A stretch of 64,000 bases of DNA from Gammaproteobacteria bacterium (GCA_028824555.1 JAPPDJ010000143.1:18655-82654); one strand, 5' to 3'; shown: positions 16,544 through 26,682, numbered from the stretch's first letter. A program made the numbers and translations. Notes: generated by a model not told the origin, from the sequence alone.

Positions 16544-16561
16544 GCATGCCAGGAGCCAAGC

Positions 16562-18145
16562 ATGAACTGGGATTTCCCTTATGCATCGCGCCGAGCGCCG
16601 GTTCTGGCGCGCAACGTCGTCGCCACTTCGCAACCGCTCGCCGCCCAAGCAGGGCTTGATGCCATGCGGCGAGGCGGCAATGCGGTCGACGCTGCGCTCG
16701 CCGCTGCCATCACGCTCACGGTGGTCGAACCGTCGATGAACGGGGTCGGCAGTGATGCCTTCGCCATCGTTTGGGACGGCGAAGCGATCAGCGGCATCAA
16801 CGGCTCGGGGCGTTCGCCGGCGGGATGGACCCCGGAGCGCTTTGCCGGCCTTGGCGAAATGCCGATGCATGGATGGGACGCAGTGACGGTGCCCGGCTGC
16901 GTGAGTGTTTGGGTGGCGCTCTCGGACCGCTTCGGTCACTTGCCCTTCGCGGACCTGTTTGGAGCCGCGATTGGCTACGCCCGAGACGGCTTCCACGTCG
17001 GCCACAAGACCGCTGCGGGGTGGCGTCATGCCGCCGAGACGTTGGGCGAGTTTCCGGCCTTCCGCGAGCACTTCCTGCCAAGCGGGAAGGCACCGGCACC
17101 GGGCGAGAAGTTCCGCCGACGCGATCTGGCCGACACCCTGACGCGCATCGCCGAGACCAAGGGCAAGGCCCTCTACCGCGGCGAACTGGCCGCACGCATC
17201 GCCGCCGCTGCTACTCAGGGCGGCGGTGCGATGACCGAGGACGACCTCGCCGCACATCAATGCGACTGGGTAGATCCCATCGCCCAGCCATACCGCGACG
17301 TGGAACTGCTCGAAATCCCCCCCAATGGCCAGGGGCTGGCGGCGCAGATCGCCCTTGCCATTCTTGAACACCAGGGCACCGCCTCACTCGAGCCAGGCAG
17401 CGCGGATTGGACGCACCTGCAAGTCGAGGCCATGAAGATCGCCATCCGCGCCGCCTTCGACCACTTCGCTGATCCGCGGGCGATGAAGCTGCCGCCAGAA
17501 GCCTTGCTCGAACGCGACTCGATTCGTCGCGCTGCGGCGACCATCTCGCGCGCGACTGCCGCGCCCCTGCCGCCGGTCGCCCTGCCCGTGAGCCACGACA
17601 CCGTGTATCTCACGGCCGCCGACGAAGAAGGCCGCATGATCTCCATGATCCAGTCGAACTACATGGGCTTCGGTTCCGGCATCGTCATCCCGGGCACTGG
17701 CATTGCCATGCAGAACCGGGGCGCTGGTTTCACGTTGCAGCCGGGGCACCCGAACGAGGTTGGCCCGAACAAGCGCCCCTTCCACACCATCATCCCGGGC
17801 TTCGTCACCAGGGCCGGCGTTCCCGCCATGAGCTTCGGCGTGATGGGCGGCCACATGCAGCACCAAGGCCACGTGCAGATGGTCACCCGCATCTTCGACC
17901 ACCACGAAAACCCGCAGGCCGCCTCCGACGCCCCCCGCTGGCACGTCACCCCGGACTTCCAGCTCGCCTTGGAGGCCGGCTTCCCCGAATCCGTCGCCCA
18001 AGACCTCGCCAATCGAGGCCACAGCGTCGGCATCGTCGAAGCGGAAGGGGTGTTCGGCGGTGCCCAACTCATCTACCGCATGGAAGACGGCGGCTACTGC
18101 GCGGCCTCGGATCACCGCAAGGAAGGTGCTGCCGTCGGCTTCTAG
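16562..18145 (+). CDS. Gamma-glutamyltransferase (GGT) family protein
   Basis: 527 residues from ATG 16562, with AGGAGCC upstream. Early segments MRRGGNAVDAALAAAITLTVVEPSMNGVGSDAFAIVWDG and the ELPGAV-like TVPGCVSVW are typical. The large subunit ends near SHDTVYLTAADEEG, where the Thr of DTVY would be the N-terminal nucleophile made by self-cleavage. The small subunit has MQNRGAGFTL, NEVGPNKRPFHTIIPGF and GVMGGHMQHQGHVQMV. No signal peptide is evident, unlike classical periplasmic GGT, so a cytosolic acylase- or hydrolase-like role is possible. It may hydrolyse gamma-glutamyl compounds such as glutathione. Single-gene unit. Confidence 0.85.
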   Translation: MNWDFPYASRRAPVLARNVVATSQPLAAQAGLDAMRRGGNAVDAALAAAITLTVVEPSMNGVGSDAFAIVWDGEAISGINGSGRSPAGWTPERFAGLGEMPMHGWDAVTVPGCVSVWVALSDRFGHLPFADLFGAAIGYARDGFHVGHKTAAGWRHAAETLGEFPAFREHFLPSGKAPAPGEKFRRRDLADTLTRIAETKGKALYRGELAARIAAAATQGGGAMTEDDLAAHQCDWVDPIAQPYRDVELLEIPPNGQGLAAQIALAILEHQGTASLEPGSADWTHLQVEAMKIAIRAAFDHFADPRAMKLPPEALLERDSIRRAAATISRATAAPLPPVALPVSHDTVYLTAADEEGRMISMIQSNYMGFGSGIVIPGTGIAMQNRGAGFTLQPGHPNEVGPNKRPFHTIIPGFVTRAGVPAMSFGVMGGHMQHQGHVQMVTRIFDHHENPQAASDAPRWHVTPDFQLALEAGFPESVAQDLANRGHSVGIVEAEGVFGGAQLIYRMEDGGYCAASDHRKEGAAVGF

Positions 18146-18190
18146 GCCAAAGGTAGGTGGGGCTTGGCGGCGTTACCCGTACGCGTTCAT

Positions 18191-18260
18191 AGGGGCGCCC
18201 CTCGTGGTCGCCTGTGTTCGTATGATGTACGGCCTCGGCTTGGCCAACACGGGCGACCAC
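18191..18260. repeat. Imperfect inverted repeat upstream of the MFS gene
   Basis: AGGGGCGCCCCT palindrome at 18191-18202, then GTGGTCGCCTGTGTT (18204-18218) pairing with AACACGGGCGACCAC (18246-18260), 15-bp arms with one mismatch and a 27-base loop containing TATGAT. Either a mobile palindrome or a leader structure for the gene at 18332. Confidence 0.6.
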
Positions 18261-18331
18261 AAGGAGTCGCCCCCACCGTGCGAGCCGCCTCATTGGGTGC
18301 GAACGGCACCATCGGGAAGGGGACAAACTGC

Positions 18332-19756
18332 ATGACCGAGACGACTGCTGCTCGGCCCTTGTCGCTGGCGGGAACGCCGGCGGCGAAGCCGCTCGGTTAC
18401 TACAGTTGGACCATGGGACAGTGCTCGCGGGATCCGCTTTACATAATGGTCATCATCTACATTTTCTTCCCGTATTTCAGCAATGTGGTGGTGGGCGACC
18501 CGGTGCGGGGGCAGACGCTCATCGGTTATCTGAACGCCAGCGCCGGATTCGCAATGGCGCTGACGATTCCCTTCATGGGCGCCATTGCCGACAAGATCGG
18601 CCGCCGCAAGCCGTGGATCGCCGCAAGCCACGTGATCCTCGCCGTGGTGGCCATCCTGATCTGGTGGATTCTGCCGGGGGGCGCTGGCCTCGGCGTGGGC
18701 GTCGGCTTCGCCTTGCTGCTGGTGCTGCTGATCGCCTTCGGCTATTCAGAGGTGTTTCACAACGCGATGCTGCCAAGCGTGACGCCGGCGGACAAGGCAG
18801 GACTGGTGTCGGGGCTTGCGTTTTCCGCTGGCAACATGTCGGCGATTTTCCTGCTCATTTTCGTGCTGTTTGCGTTCGCCCTGCCGGGCACGCAGCCTTG
18901 GCCCTTCCTGCCGGAGGCGCCGCTCTTTGGCATCGACAAGGCGGCACACGAGCACGACCGCATCGTCGGCCCAATCGGCGGCATTTGGCTGGCCGTCGCA
19001 ACCCTGCCCTTGCTGATCTTCACGCCGGACGGCGTGCGCTCGCCAGAGAGCATTCTCAACAACGTGCGCCGCGGCATCCGGGAAGTGGTGCACACCGTCC
19101 GGCGCCTCGACCACTACGCCAACATCGCCGTGTATCTGGTGGCGCGCATGTTCTTCAACGACGGTATGGCTGGGGTCCTCGTCTTCAACGGCGTGTACGC
19201 GTCCGGCATCTTCGGCTGGGACACCACGACGATGCTCATCCTGGGCCTGTGTACCTCCGGCTCGGCGATGGTCGGCGCCTGGCTGGGCGGCCTGCTCGAT
19301 GACCGGCTCGGCTCCATCCGCACCCTCAAGGTCTCCATCGCCATGACCACGCTAATCCTTCTGGCGCTGGTTTCGATGGGGCCGGGCGTGGTGCTGTTCG
19401 CCGTGGATGTCGGCATGGAGCCGCTCTGGTCCGTGCCCTACTTCCATACGCCCGCCGAGCTCATCTATTTCCTTACCTTCCAGGTCTTTGCCCTGTTCTT
19501 CGTGACGGCGCTGTCGGCATCGCGCACGCTCATGGCCAAGCTCTCGCCGCCGCAGATGGCAACGCAGTTCTTTGGTCTCTACAGCCTGAGCGGCACCGTG
19601 ACGGCGTTCCTCGCCCCGCTGATGGTGGCCACCACCACGGCGTGGTTCAGCTCCCAGCGCGCCGGCTTCGCCTCCCTCATCATCCTCATGCTCATCGGCG
19701 CCGCGATGCTGTTCTGGGTGCGAGAAGAACAGGCGACTCCGGCACCGGCCCGCTAG
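18332..19756 (+). CDS. MFS transporter, UMF1/Atg22-like
   Basis: 474 residues from ATG 18332. About twelve hydrophobic helices. The MFS motif A variant FMGAIADKIGRRKPW is near residue 80, and GYYSWTMGQCSRDPLYIMVIIYIFFPYFSNVVVGDP at the N-terminus plus FGYSEVFHNAMLPSVTP match the UMF1 (unknown major facilitator 1, Atg22-like) branch. Substrate not predictable; Atg22 itself exports amino acids from the vacuole. Followed after 63 bases by a TauD-type dioxygenase with its own ribosome binding site, so an operon is possible but not shown. Confidence 0.85.
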   Translation: MTETTAARPLSLAGTPAAKPLGYYSWTMGQCSRDPLYIMVIIYIFFPYFSNVVVGDPVRGQTLIGYLNASAGFAMALTIPFMGAIADKIGRRKPWIAASHVILAVVAILIWWILPGGAGLGVGVGFALLLVLLIAFGYSEVFHNAMLPSVTPADKAGLVSGLAFSAGNMSAIFLLIFVLFAFALPGTQPWPFLPEAPLFGIDKAAHEHDRIVGPIGGIWLAVATLPLLIFTPDGVRSPESILNNVRRGIREVVHTVRRLDHYANIAVYLVARMFFNDGMAGVLVFNGVYASGIFGWDTTTMLILGLCTSGSAMVGAWLGGLLDDRLGSIRTLKVSIAMTTLILLALVSMGPGVVLFAVDVGMEPLWSVPYFHTPAELIYFLTFQVFALFFVTALSASRTLMAKLSPPQMATQFFGLYSLSGTVTAFLAPLMVATTTAWFSSQRAGFASLIILMLIGAAMLFWVREEQATPAPAR

Positions 19757-19819
19757 CGCGCCGCCCTCCAAGCGGCGAGGGCGTATGATGGGCAGACCAC
19801 GAGGAAGCGAGGCCAAGCA

Positions 19820-20743
19820 ATGCCCATCACCGTCACGCCCACCGACGCGACCCTTGGCGCTGTGGTCACCGATGTGGACCTCGCGCAACTGGACGATGCC
19901 ACTTGGGAGGAGATCCACGCCGCCTTCCTCACCTACGGCGTCCTCATCTTCCCGGGCCAGAACCTCACCGAAGAGGCGCAAGGGGCATTCGCGCTTCGCT
20001 TCGGCAACATCGAAAAGCTGACCCCCAAGCAGGACAAACCCACCCTCCAGTTCTCAAACCAAAAGCCCGACGGCACGACAGCGCAGCCGAGCGACCCCGG
20101 CTACCCGCTCATGCGAGGCAACGAGGGCTGGCATACGGACAGCACCTACATGCCGCTGGCCGCCAAGGCAGCCATGTTGATGGCACTCGTGGTGCCGCCG
20201 GAGGGGGGCGAGACGGAATTCGCCGACATGCGCGCAGCCTACGACGCCCTCTCGCCACAAATGCAGGAGAAACTCGAAGGGCTGTCGGCGCACCATTCGC
20301 TGTACCACTCCCAGTCGAAAGCCGGCTACACCCACAAGACCGACCACCTCTACGGCTTCCACGACAAGGGTGCGCCGCGGCGTCCCGTCATCAAGACCCA
20401 CCCAGAGACCGGCCGCAAGTCGATCTACACGGGCCGCCACGCATACGGGATTGTCGGTATGGCGCCGGAGGAATCCGAGGCACTGCTCGACGCCCTCATG
20501 GAGGATGCCTGCCAGCCGCCCCGAACCTATCGCCATTCGTGGCAGGTCGGCGACCTCGTGGTCTGGGACAACCGCTGCCTAATGCACCGAGCACGGCCCT
20601 ACGACACGAGCCACCCGCGGGTTCTGCGCGCCTCGAGGATTGCCGGAGAGCCGGAAACGGAGTTGGCACCGACGTACCCGGACCCACGCGCCGAGGCATA
20701 TCACCCCACCACGAGCAACGAATCGGCGCTCGCGACTGCGTAA
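19820..20743 (+). CDS. TauD/TfdA-family Fe(II)/2-oxoglutarate dioxygenase
   Basis: 307 residues; GAGGAAGCGAGG lies upstream as ribosome binding site. The facial triad is visible: HTDSTY near residue 106 gives His and Asp, and the distal His is in WDNRCLMHRA near residue 258; the 2-oxoglutarate-binding Arg is in RVLRASRIAG. The N-terminus (ATLGAVVTDVDLAQLDD) is typical. Such enzymes hydroxylate small acids or sulfonates such as taurine and 2,4-D-like compounds; the natural substrate is unknown. Full length for the family. Confidence 0.9.
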   Translation: MPITVTPTDATLGAVVTDVDLAQLDDATWEEIHAAFLTYGVLIFPGQNLTEEAQGAFALRFGNIEKLTPKQDKPTLQFSNQKPDGTTAQPSDPGYPLMRGNEGWHTDSTYMPLAAKAAMLMALVVPPEGGETEFADMRAAYDALSPQMQEKLEGLSAHHSLYHSQSKAGYTHKTDHLYGFHDKGAPRRPVIKTHPETGRKSIYTGRHAYGIVGMAPEESEALLDALMEDACQPPRTYRHSWQVGDLVVWDNRCLMHRARPYDTSHPRVLRASRIAGEPETELAPTYPDPRAEAYHPTTSNESALATA

Positions 20744-20754
20744 CGAGGTCTGAC

Positions 20755-20778
20755 CCGGGTGACGCACGCGTCACCCGG
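20755..20778. terminator. Hairpin between convergent dioxygenase and arsC genes
   Basis: CCGGGTGACG - CACG - CGTCACCCGG, a perfect 10-bp stem with 4-base loop, 12 bases after the dioxygenase stop. No T-run. It may terminate both convergent genes, and it resembles the GGGCGACGCATGCGTCGCCC palindromes at 52.7 kb, so it could belong to the same family. Confidence 0.45.
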
Positions 20779-20839
20779 CGAGTCGCGCCCTACCTTGCGA
20801 ATCGGGAGAGCATTCCGCCCTCCTCCGCGGGGCACGCTG

Positions 20840-21190
20840 CTAAAGCAGTTCCTCCACCTTCTCCGAAGGCCGGGCGATGACGGCCTTCTCGCCGCGCACG
20901 ATTATGGGGCGTTGCATCAGCTTTGGATGCTCTTGCAGCAGGCCCACCACTGCGTCTCGGGTGGTGTAGTCAGCGGCGTTCAGGCCCAGCGCCTTGAAGT
21001 TGCGGTCGTTGCGGACGAACTTGGCCGGCGGCTCGCCGACAAGGTCGATGAGACGCGCCATCGTGGCCGCATCAATGGGGGTCTTGAGGTATTGAACGAC
21101 ATCGAACTCGACGTCGCGCTCGCGCAGGATGTCCAGCGCGCCGCGTGATTTGCCTCACCCCGGGTTGTGATAGACGACGATGCGATCCAT
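20840..21190 (-). CDS. arsC: ArsC-family arsenate reductase, probable selenoprotein (in-frame TGA at residue 12)
   Basis: The track shows only the 73-residue C-terminal part (20840-21061). Reading from ATG 21190, after a GAGGGA ribosome binding site, gives MDRIVVYHNPG, then TGA at codon 12 (21157-21155), then GKSRGALDILRERDVEF and onward without another stop to TAG at 20840: 116 residues including the TGA. It aligns position for position with E. coli ArsC, where YHNPAC12GTSR carries the catalytic Cys. Other ArsC residues are kept: FVRNDRNFKALGL, LMQRPIIV and AVIARPSEKVEELL supply the arsenate-binding Arg positions. The protein is expected to reduce arsenate, or a related thiol-linked substrate, with glutaredoxin/glutathione. 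Selenocysteine insertion is inferred; a nonsense mutant is the alternative. It sits 53 bases after secF on the same strand. Confidence 0.85.
21121..21157 (-). promoter_or_regulatory. Candidate bacterial SECIS element after the arsC TGA
   Basis: Minus strand: 19 bases after the TGA codon, a CGCGC/GCGCG 5-bp stem encloses a 10-base loop UGGACAUCCU with GG at loop positions 2-3; a CGC/GCG lower stem follows across a small internal loop. Distance and loop guanines fit the loose bacterial SECIS consensus (SelB binding). The region is GC-rich, so chance pairing is a real possibility. Confidence 0.5.
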
Positions 21191-21243
21191 GTCTTTCCCT
21201 CGAGCAAGTGGCGTCGGATGGGAGTATAGGCGGAAGGCAAGAA

Positions 21244-22164
21244 TCAGGGAGTCTCCGCCGACTCCTTCTCCGGCAAGGCCAGGTCCTGGCGCGTGATGCC
21301 CATGGTTAGGAGCACATTGGCGGCGACGTAAATCGACGAGTACGTGCCCACCATCACCCCGATGGTCAGCGCAGTGGCGAAGCCAGTAATCTGCTCCCCG
21401 CCGGCAATGAGCAGGGCAAGCAAAACCAGCAGCGTGGTCAGCGACGTCACCAACGTCCGCCCCAGCATCTGGTTCAGCGAGCGGTTGATGATCTCCACCG
21501 GCGTCCCCCGCCGCACCGAGCGGAAGTTCTCCCGGATGCGGTCCGAAACGACGATGGTGTCGTTGAGCGAGTAACCGATCACCGCCAGCAAGGCGGCGAG
21601 TTCGGCAAGGCCAAAGGTCCAGCGGAACACCGCGAAGGCGCCCACCACGATCAGCACGTCGTGCGCCAGCGCCACCACCGCGCCCACCGCGAACTTCCCC
21701 GTGAAGCGGAACATGATGTAGAGCATCACCGCGGCGAGCGCCACCAACAGCGCCATGCCCCCTTTCTCGGTGAGTTCCTCGCCTACCGCTGGCCCAACAA
21801 ACTCCGAACGTCTGAGGTCCACGCCCGGAAAGGCCCGGGCCAGGGCTGCCGCCACCTCGGTGCCAAGATCGGACTGATCCACTCCCGTCACGGGCGGCAT
21901 TCGCACCAGAAGCTCGGTCTCGGAGCCGTAGTTCTGCACGACGCCCCCGGTGAGCCCGGCATCGTCGAGCACCGACCGCACCGTCACCGGCTCAACGGGA
22001 GTCGCGAAACCCACCTCTACCAAGGCACCGCCGGTGAAGTCGAGGCCGCGATTGATGCCGCCAATCGCCAGCGCCACGATCGTGACGATCACGAGCAGGG
22101 CGGATGCCACCGCCGCCATCTTCCGGCGCCCCATGAAATCGATGGTCGGCAGTTCGAACGCCAT
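21244..22164 (-). CDS. secF: Protein translocase subunit SecF
   Basis: 306 residues. Six membrane helices with the SecF signatures GLDFTGGALVEVGF near residue 40, LALAHDVLIVVGAFAVFRWTF, LAALLAVIGYSLNDTIVVSDRIREN and RSLNQMLGRTLVTSLTTLLVL. With SecD it uses the proton-motive force to help late steps of Sec export. The ATG overlaps the secD stop (TGATG), so the two are coupled. Length and order match gammaproteobacterial SecF. Confidence 0.95.
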   Translation of the reverse strand: MAFELPTIDFMGRRKMAAVASALLVIVTIVALAIGGINRGLDFTGGALVEVGFATPVEPVTVRSVLDDAGLTGGVVQNYGSETELLVRMPPVTGVDQSDLGTEVAAALARAFPGVDLRRSEFVGPAVGEELTEKGGMALLVALAAVMLYIMFRFTGKFAVGAVVALAHDVLIVVGAFAVFRWTFGLAELAALLAVIGYSLNDTIVVSDRIRENFRSVRRGTPVEIINRSLNQMLGRTLVTSLTTLLVLLALLIAGGEQITGFATALTIGVMVGTYSSIYVAANVLLTMGITRQDLALPEKESAETP

Positions 22165-24110
22165 CAGATCAACACCCTGGTGAGCTTGCGGCGGCCATAG
22201 ATCAGGTGCACCAGGACGCGCGAGCCGAAGATGGCCGTGAACATCGACGTGACGATGCCGATGGAGAGCGTCACCGCGAAGCCCGCCACCGGCCCGCTGC
22301 CGATGGCGTAGAGAATGAGCGCCACGAACAGCGTCGTGACGTTGGCGTCCAGGATGGTGAGGAACGCTCGGTCGTAGCCGGCCTGGATCGCCACCGCCGG
22401 CGGCGAGCGCTTCAGCTCTTCGCGGATGCGGGAGAAGATCAGCACGTTGGCATCCACCGCCATGCCCACCGTGAGCACGATGCCGGCGATGCCCGGCAGC
22501 GTCAGCGTCGCATTCAAGAGCGACATCACCGCCACCAAGATGACCAGATTGAGCGTCAGCGCCACGTTGGCGACAAGACCGAACACCTTGTAGTACACGG
22601 CCATGAAGATCAGCACCATCACGAAGCCGACCGACACCGCCAGCATCCCGCGCTCGATGTTCTCATCGCCCAGCGAAGCGCCGACGGTTCGTTCCTCGAC
22701 AAAGTACATGGGCGCAGCCAAAGCGCCGGCGCGCAGCAACAGCGCCAGTTCCTGCGCTTCCGCAAGCCCTAAGCCGGTGACCCGGAAGTTGTAGGCAAGT
22801 GGCGATTGAATCGTCGCGACGCTGATGACGCGGCGTTCCTGTCTCGTACTGCGGCGCTCTACCCGCTCGCCGTCCACCACCTCGGTGACCACCACCGGCT
22901 TTTGTTCGATGAAGATGGTGGCCATGCGATGGCCGACGTTAGGCGACGTGGCCTCGTGCATCTGCTCGCCGCCGCGACTGTCGAGGGAGATGTTCACTTG
23001 CGGCAGGCCGGTTTCCGAGTCCCGAGACTGCACGGCGTTGGTCACGCTGTCGCCGGTGACGATGATGTCGCGCTGCAAGGTCACCGGGCGACCATCTTCA
23101 TCGATCCAGTCCTCAACCTCCGAAGGCCGATCCTCGGGCAAGGAAACCAATCGAAACTCGAGGTTCGCGAACTTGTCGAGGATGCGCTTGGCGCGGGCGC
23201 TGTCCTGCACGCCAGGCAGGTCGATGACGATTCGGGAACCGCCAAGCCGCTGCACCAATGGCTCGGAAACCCCGAGCTGGTTCACGCGATTGCGCAGCCC
23301 CGTCAGGTTCTGCTCGATAGCGGTGGATTCGATCTCATCGAGCTTGGAATCCTGCACGGTCACCGTGAGGCCGGGGAATCCATCCACCGTGGCCTCGTCG
23401 ATCACATAGTCCGGCTCCCGGAACTCCTCCTCGAGCACCTCAATGGCGCGTTCCCGCGAGCTCGGCGTGGAGAAGCCAAGCTGGATGGCGTTGACATCCC
23501 CCGTCATCACCGCATCGTCCGGGCTGCGATAGCGCAGGCGCTCTTCCCGCAACACGTCCTTGGCCTTCTGCAGCTCGTCTCCTAGCCTTTTGGCCAGTGC
23601 TTCCACCATGTCCACCTGCAGCACGAAATGGATGCCGCCGGCAAGGTCTAGGCCTTTCGCCATGGGCTTGCCGCCGATGTTGGCCAGCCATTGCGGCGTG
23701 GTTGAGGCCAGGCTCAGGGCGATGATGTAACGCCGTTCCTCGCCGGCGGGATTCAAGGCCGCGTCTAGCAGGGCACTGGCGCGAAGCTGGGCCTCGTTGC
23801 TTTCGAGCCGCAGCAGCGCTCCCGGTCGTCCGGCGCGCTCGACCATCTCCGATCCCTTGACAGCGATGCCGGCGACCTCAAGCCGCGTCTCGGCGTCACC
23901 GAGAAACGCCTCGTCCACCTGCACGGCGGCATTGTCGGCGCTGACCTGCAGCGCGTAGTCCGGCGGATACAGATTCGGCAGCGCGTATAGGCACGCGATC
24001 ACCACCACGAGCGCGAACGCAACGTAGCGCCATGCAGCGACTTCGTTCGGCGCCCGCTGACGGACGGCCGTGCCGAACAGGTTCTGCCCGGCGACCGGGT
24101 TACTTCTCAT
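22164..24110 (-). CDS. secD: Protein translocase subunit SecD
   Basis: 648 residues from ATG 24110, which overlaps the end of yajC by 11 bases; the conserved part begins near residue 21 (NEVAAWRYVAFALVVVIACLYALPNLYPP). It has the P1 periplasmic head with GLDLAGGIHFVLQVDM near 155, NQLGVSEPLVQRLGGSRIVIDLPGVQDSARAK, and the C-terminal membrane block GIVLTVGMAVDANVLIFSRIREELKR. Acts with SecF and YajC at the SecYEG channel in the inner membrane. Length is slightly above the usual 615 residues because of the N-terminal addition; a later start is possible. Confidence 0.95.
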   Translation of the reverse strand: MRSNPVAGQNLFGTAVRQRAPNEVAAWRYVAFALVVVIACLYALPNLYPPDYALQVSADNAAVQVDEAFLGDAETRLEVAGIAVKGSEMVERAGRPGALLRLESNEAQLRASALLDAALNPAGEERRYIIALSLASTTPQWLANIGGKPMAKGLDLAGGIHFVLQVDMVEALAKRLGDELQKAKDVLREERLRYRSPDDAVMTGDVNAIQLGFSTPSSRERAIEVLEEEFREPDYVIDEATVDGFPGLTVTVQDSKLDEIESTAIEQNLTGLRNRVNQLGVSEPLVQRLGGSRIVIDLPGVQDSARAKRILDKFANLEFRLVSLPEDRPSEVEDWIDEDGRPVTLQRDIIVTGDSVTNAVQSRDSETGLPQVNISLDSRGGEQMHEATSPNVGHRMATIFIEQKPVVVTEVVDGERVERRSTRQERRVISVATIQSPLAYNFRVTGLGLAEAQELALLLRAGALAAPMYFVEERTVGASLGDENIERGMLAVSVGFVMVLIFMAVYYKVFGLVANVALTLNLVILVAVMSLLNATLTLPGIAGIVLTVGMAVDANVLIFSRIREELKRSPPAVAIQAGYDRAFLTILDANVTTLFVALILYAIGSGPVAGFAVTLSIGIVTSMFTAIFGSRVLVHLIYGRRKLTRVLI

Positions 24111-24444
24111 CCAGCGTCTTGAGTGTGCCCTTGGGCAGGGTTGCGCCGACGGAGCTCTTCTGCACGCGAATCTCGACGTTGGGCGCGATCCGCACCTTGA
24201 CGAAGTCGTCGTCGACGTTGGTGACGAGGCCGGCGACGCCGCCGGCCGTGACCACTTCGTCGCCCTTGTCGAGGCTCGCCACCAGCGCCTGATGCTCCTT
24301 GCGCCGCTTGCTCTGCGGGCGGATCAGCAGGAAGTAGAAGATGGCGATGAAGCCGCCCAGGAAGAGGAATTGAATCCAGCCGCCACCGGCACCGCCGGCG
24401 TCGGCGGCGTGCGCCGCCGGCTCGATGAGTTCATGCAAATTCAT
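24100..24444 (-). CDS. yajC: Preprotein translocase accessory subunit YajC
   Basis: 114 residues, one membrane helix (WIQFLFLGGFIAIFYFLLIRPQSKRRKEHQALVASLDKGDEVVTAGGVAGLV). The FLLIRPQ...K...DKGDEVVTAGG signature is diagnostic. It lies directly after tgt (adjacent, no gap) and overlaps secD by 11 bases: the classic queA-tgt-yajC-secDF operon. Confidence 0.95.
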   Translation of the reverse strand: MNLHELIEPAAHAADAGGAGGGWIQFLFLGGFIAIFYFLLIRPQSKRRKEHQALVASLDKGDEVVTAGGVAGLVTNVDDDFVKVRIAPNVEIRVQKSSVGATLPKGTLKTLDEK

Positions 24445-25659
<1,215 letters not shown>

Positions 25660-26673
25660 TCAATCTCCTCCACGGGTGCAGAACATGGCGTCGCCATAGC
25701 TGAAGAATCGATAGCGCTCGGCGACCGCCTCCGCATAGGCCCGTCGCACCGGTTCTCTACCGGCGAAAGCCGACACCAGCATCAGCAGCGTCGACTCCGG
25801 CAGGTGGAAGTTCGTAATGAGCGCATCGACCACGCGAAACCGAAACCCCGGCGTGATGAACAGCCGAGTCTCGCCCGAGTCCGCCCCGCTCGCCGCGGCG
25901 GCTTCCAGCGTTCGGACGACCGTGGTGCCAACGGCAACGACTCGTCCCTCGCAAGCGTCAAGCCGTTCCCGCGTCGCCGCCGGAATCTGGTAGCGCTCCG
26001 CGTGCATTCGATGCTCCGACACGTGCTCCGCCCGCATCGGCTGAAACGTGCCAGCACCGACGTGCAGCGTCACTGCCGCCACGTCCACACCCCTATCCCG
26101 AACCGCGCCAAGCACGCTTTCGTCAAAATGCAAACCCGCCGTCGGCGCAGCTACCGCACCAGCGTGCCGGGCAAACACCGTCTGATAGCGTTCTGCGTCC
26201 CCGTCGTCGTCCGCACGCTCGATATAGGGCGGAAGCGGCACGTGGCCATGACGTTTTAGAACCGCCGCCACGCCCTCGGGAAACTCCAGCACGTAGAACT
26301 CGCCCCTACGCTCCAGCACACGGAGCGAGACGTCCGCCACCTGCACGCGCCGGCCCGGCTTCAGCGGCTTGCTGGACCGAACCTGGCACAGCGCCCGCCG
26401 ATCATTCTCGATGCGCTCAACGAGCATCTCGGCGCGGCCGCCGCTGTCCTTCACGCCGTGCAGCCGCGCCTTGATGACCCGAGTGTCGTTCACCACCAAG
26501 AGATCGCCTGGCGCAAGCAACTCGGGCAAGTCCACAAACCGGCGATGCGCGAGACCCGCCGCGCCAAGCACCAGCAAGCGGCTCGCCGAGCGCCGCTCGC
26601 CGGGCCTCTGGGCGATCAGCTCCGGCGGCAGGTCGAAGGCAAAGTCGGAACGCCGCCAGTCACGCGAGGCCAC
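25660..26673 (-). CDS. queA: S-adenosylmethionine:tRNA ribosyltransferase-isomerase
   Basis: 337 residues (MASRDWRRSDFAFDLPPELIAQRPGERR). Family segments: LVVNDTRVIKARLHGVKDSGGRAEMLVE, YQTVFARHAGAVAAPTAGLHFDE near residue 170, VTLHVGAGTFQPMRAEHVSEHRMHAERY, and TNFHLPESTLLMLVSAFAG near the end. It forms epoxyqueuosine from preQ1-tRNA, the step after Tgt. Slightly shorter than the usual 345-355. A repeat separates it from tgt, but the shared direction supports co-expression. Confidence 0.95.
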   Translation of the reverse strand: MASRDWRRSDFAFDLPPELIAQRPGERRSASRLLVLGAAGLAHRRFVDLPELLAPGDLLVVNDTRVIKARLHGVKDSGGRAEMLVERIENDRRALCQVRSSKPLKPGRRVQVADVSLRVLERRGEFYVLEFPEGVAAVLKRHGHVPLPPYIERADDDGDAERYQTVFARHAGAVAAPTAGLHFDESVLGAVRDRGVDVAAVTLHVGAGTFQPMRAEHVSEHRMHAERYQIPAATRERLDACEGRVVAVGTTVVRTLEAAAASGADSGETRLFITPGFRFRVVDALITNFHLPESTLLMLVSAFAGREPVRRAYAEAVAERYRFFSYGDAMFCTRGGD

Positions 26674-26682
26674 AGCGCCCGG

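Noticed and set aside
20840-21190. arsC as a simple pseudogene broken by TGA
   Set aside because: The single stop hits the exact catalytic Cys codon and the rest of the frame is intact; selenocysteine explains this better, though it is not proven.
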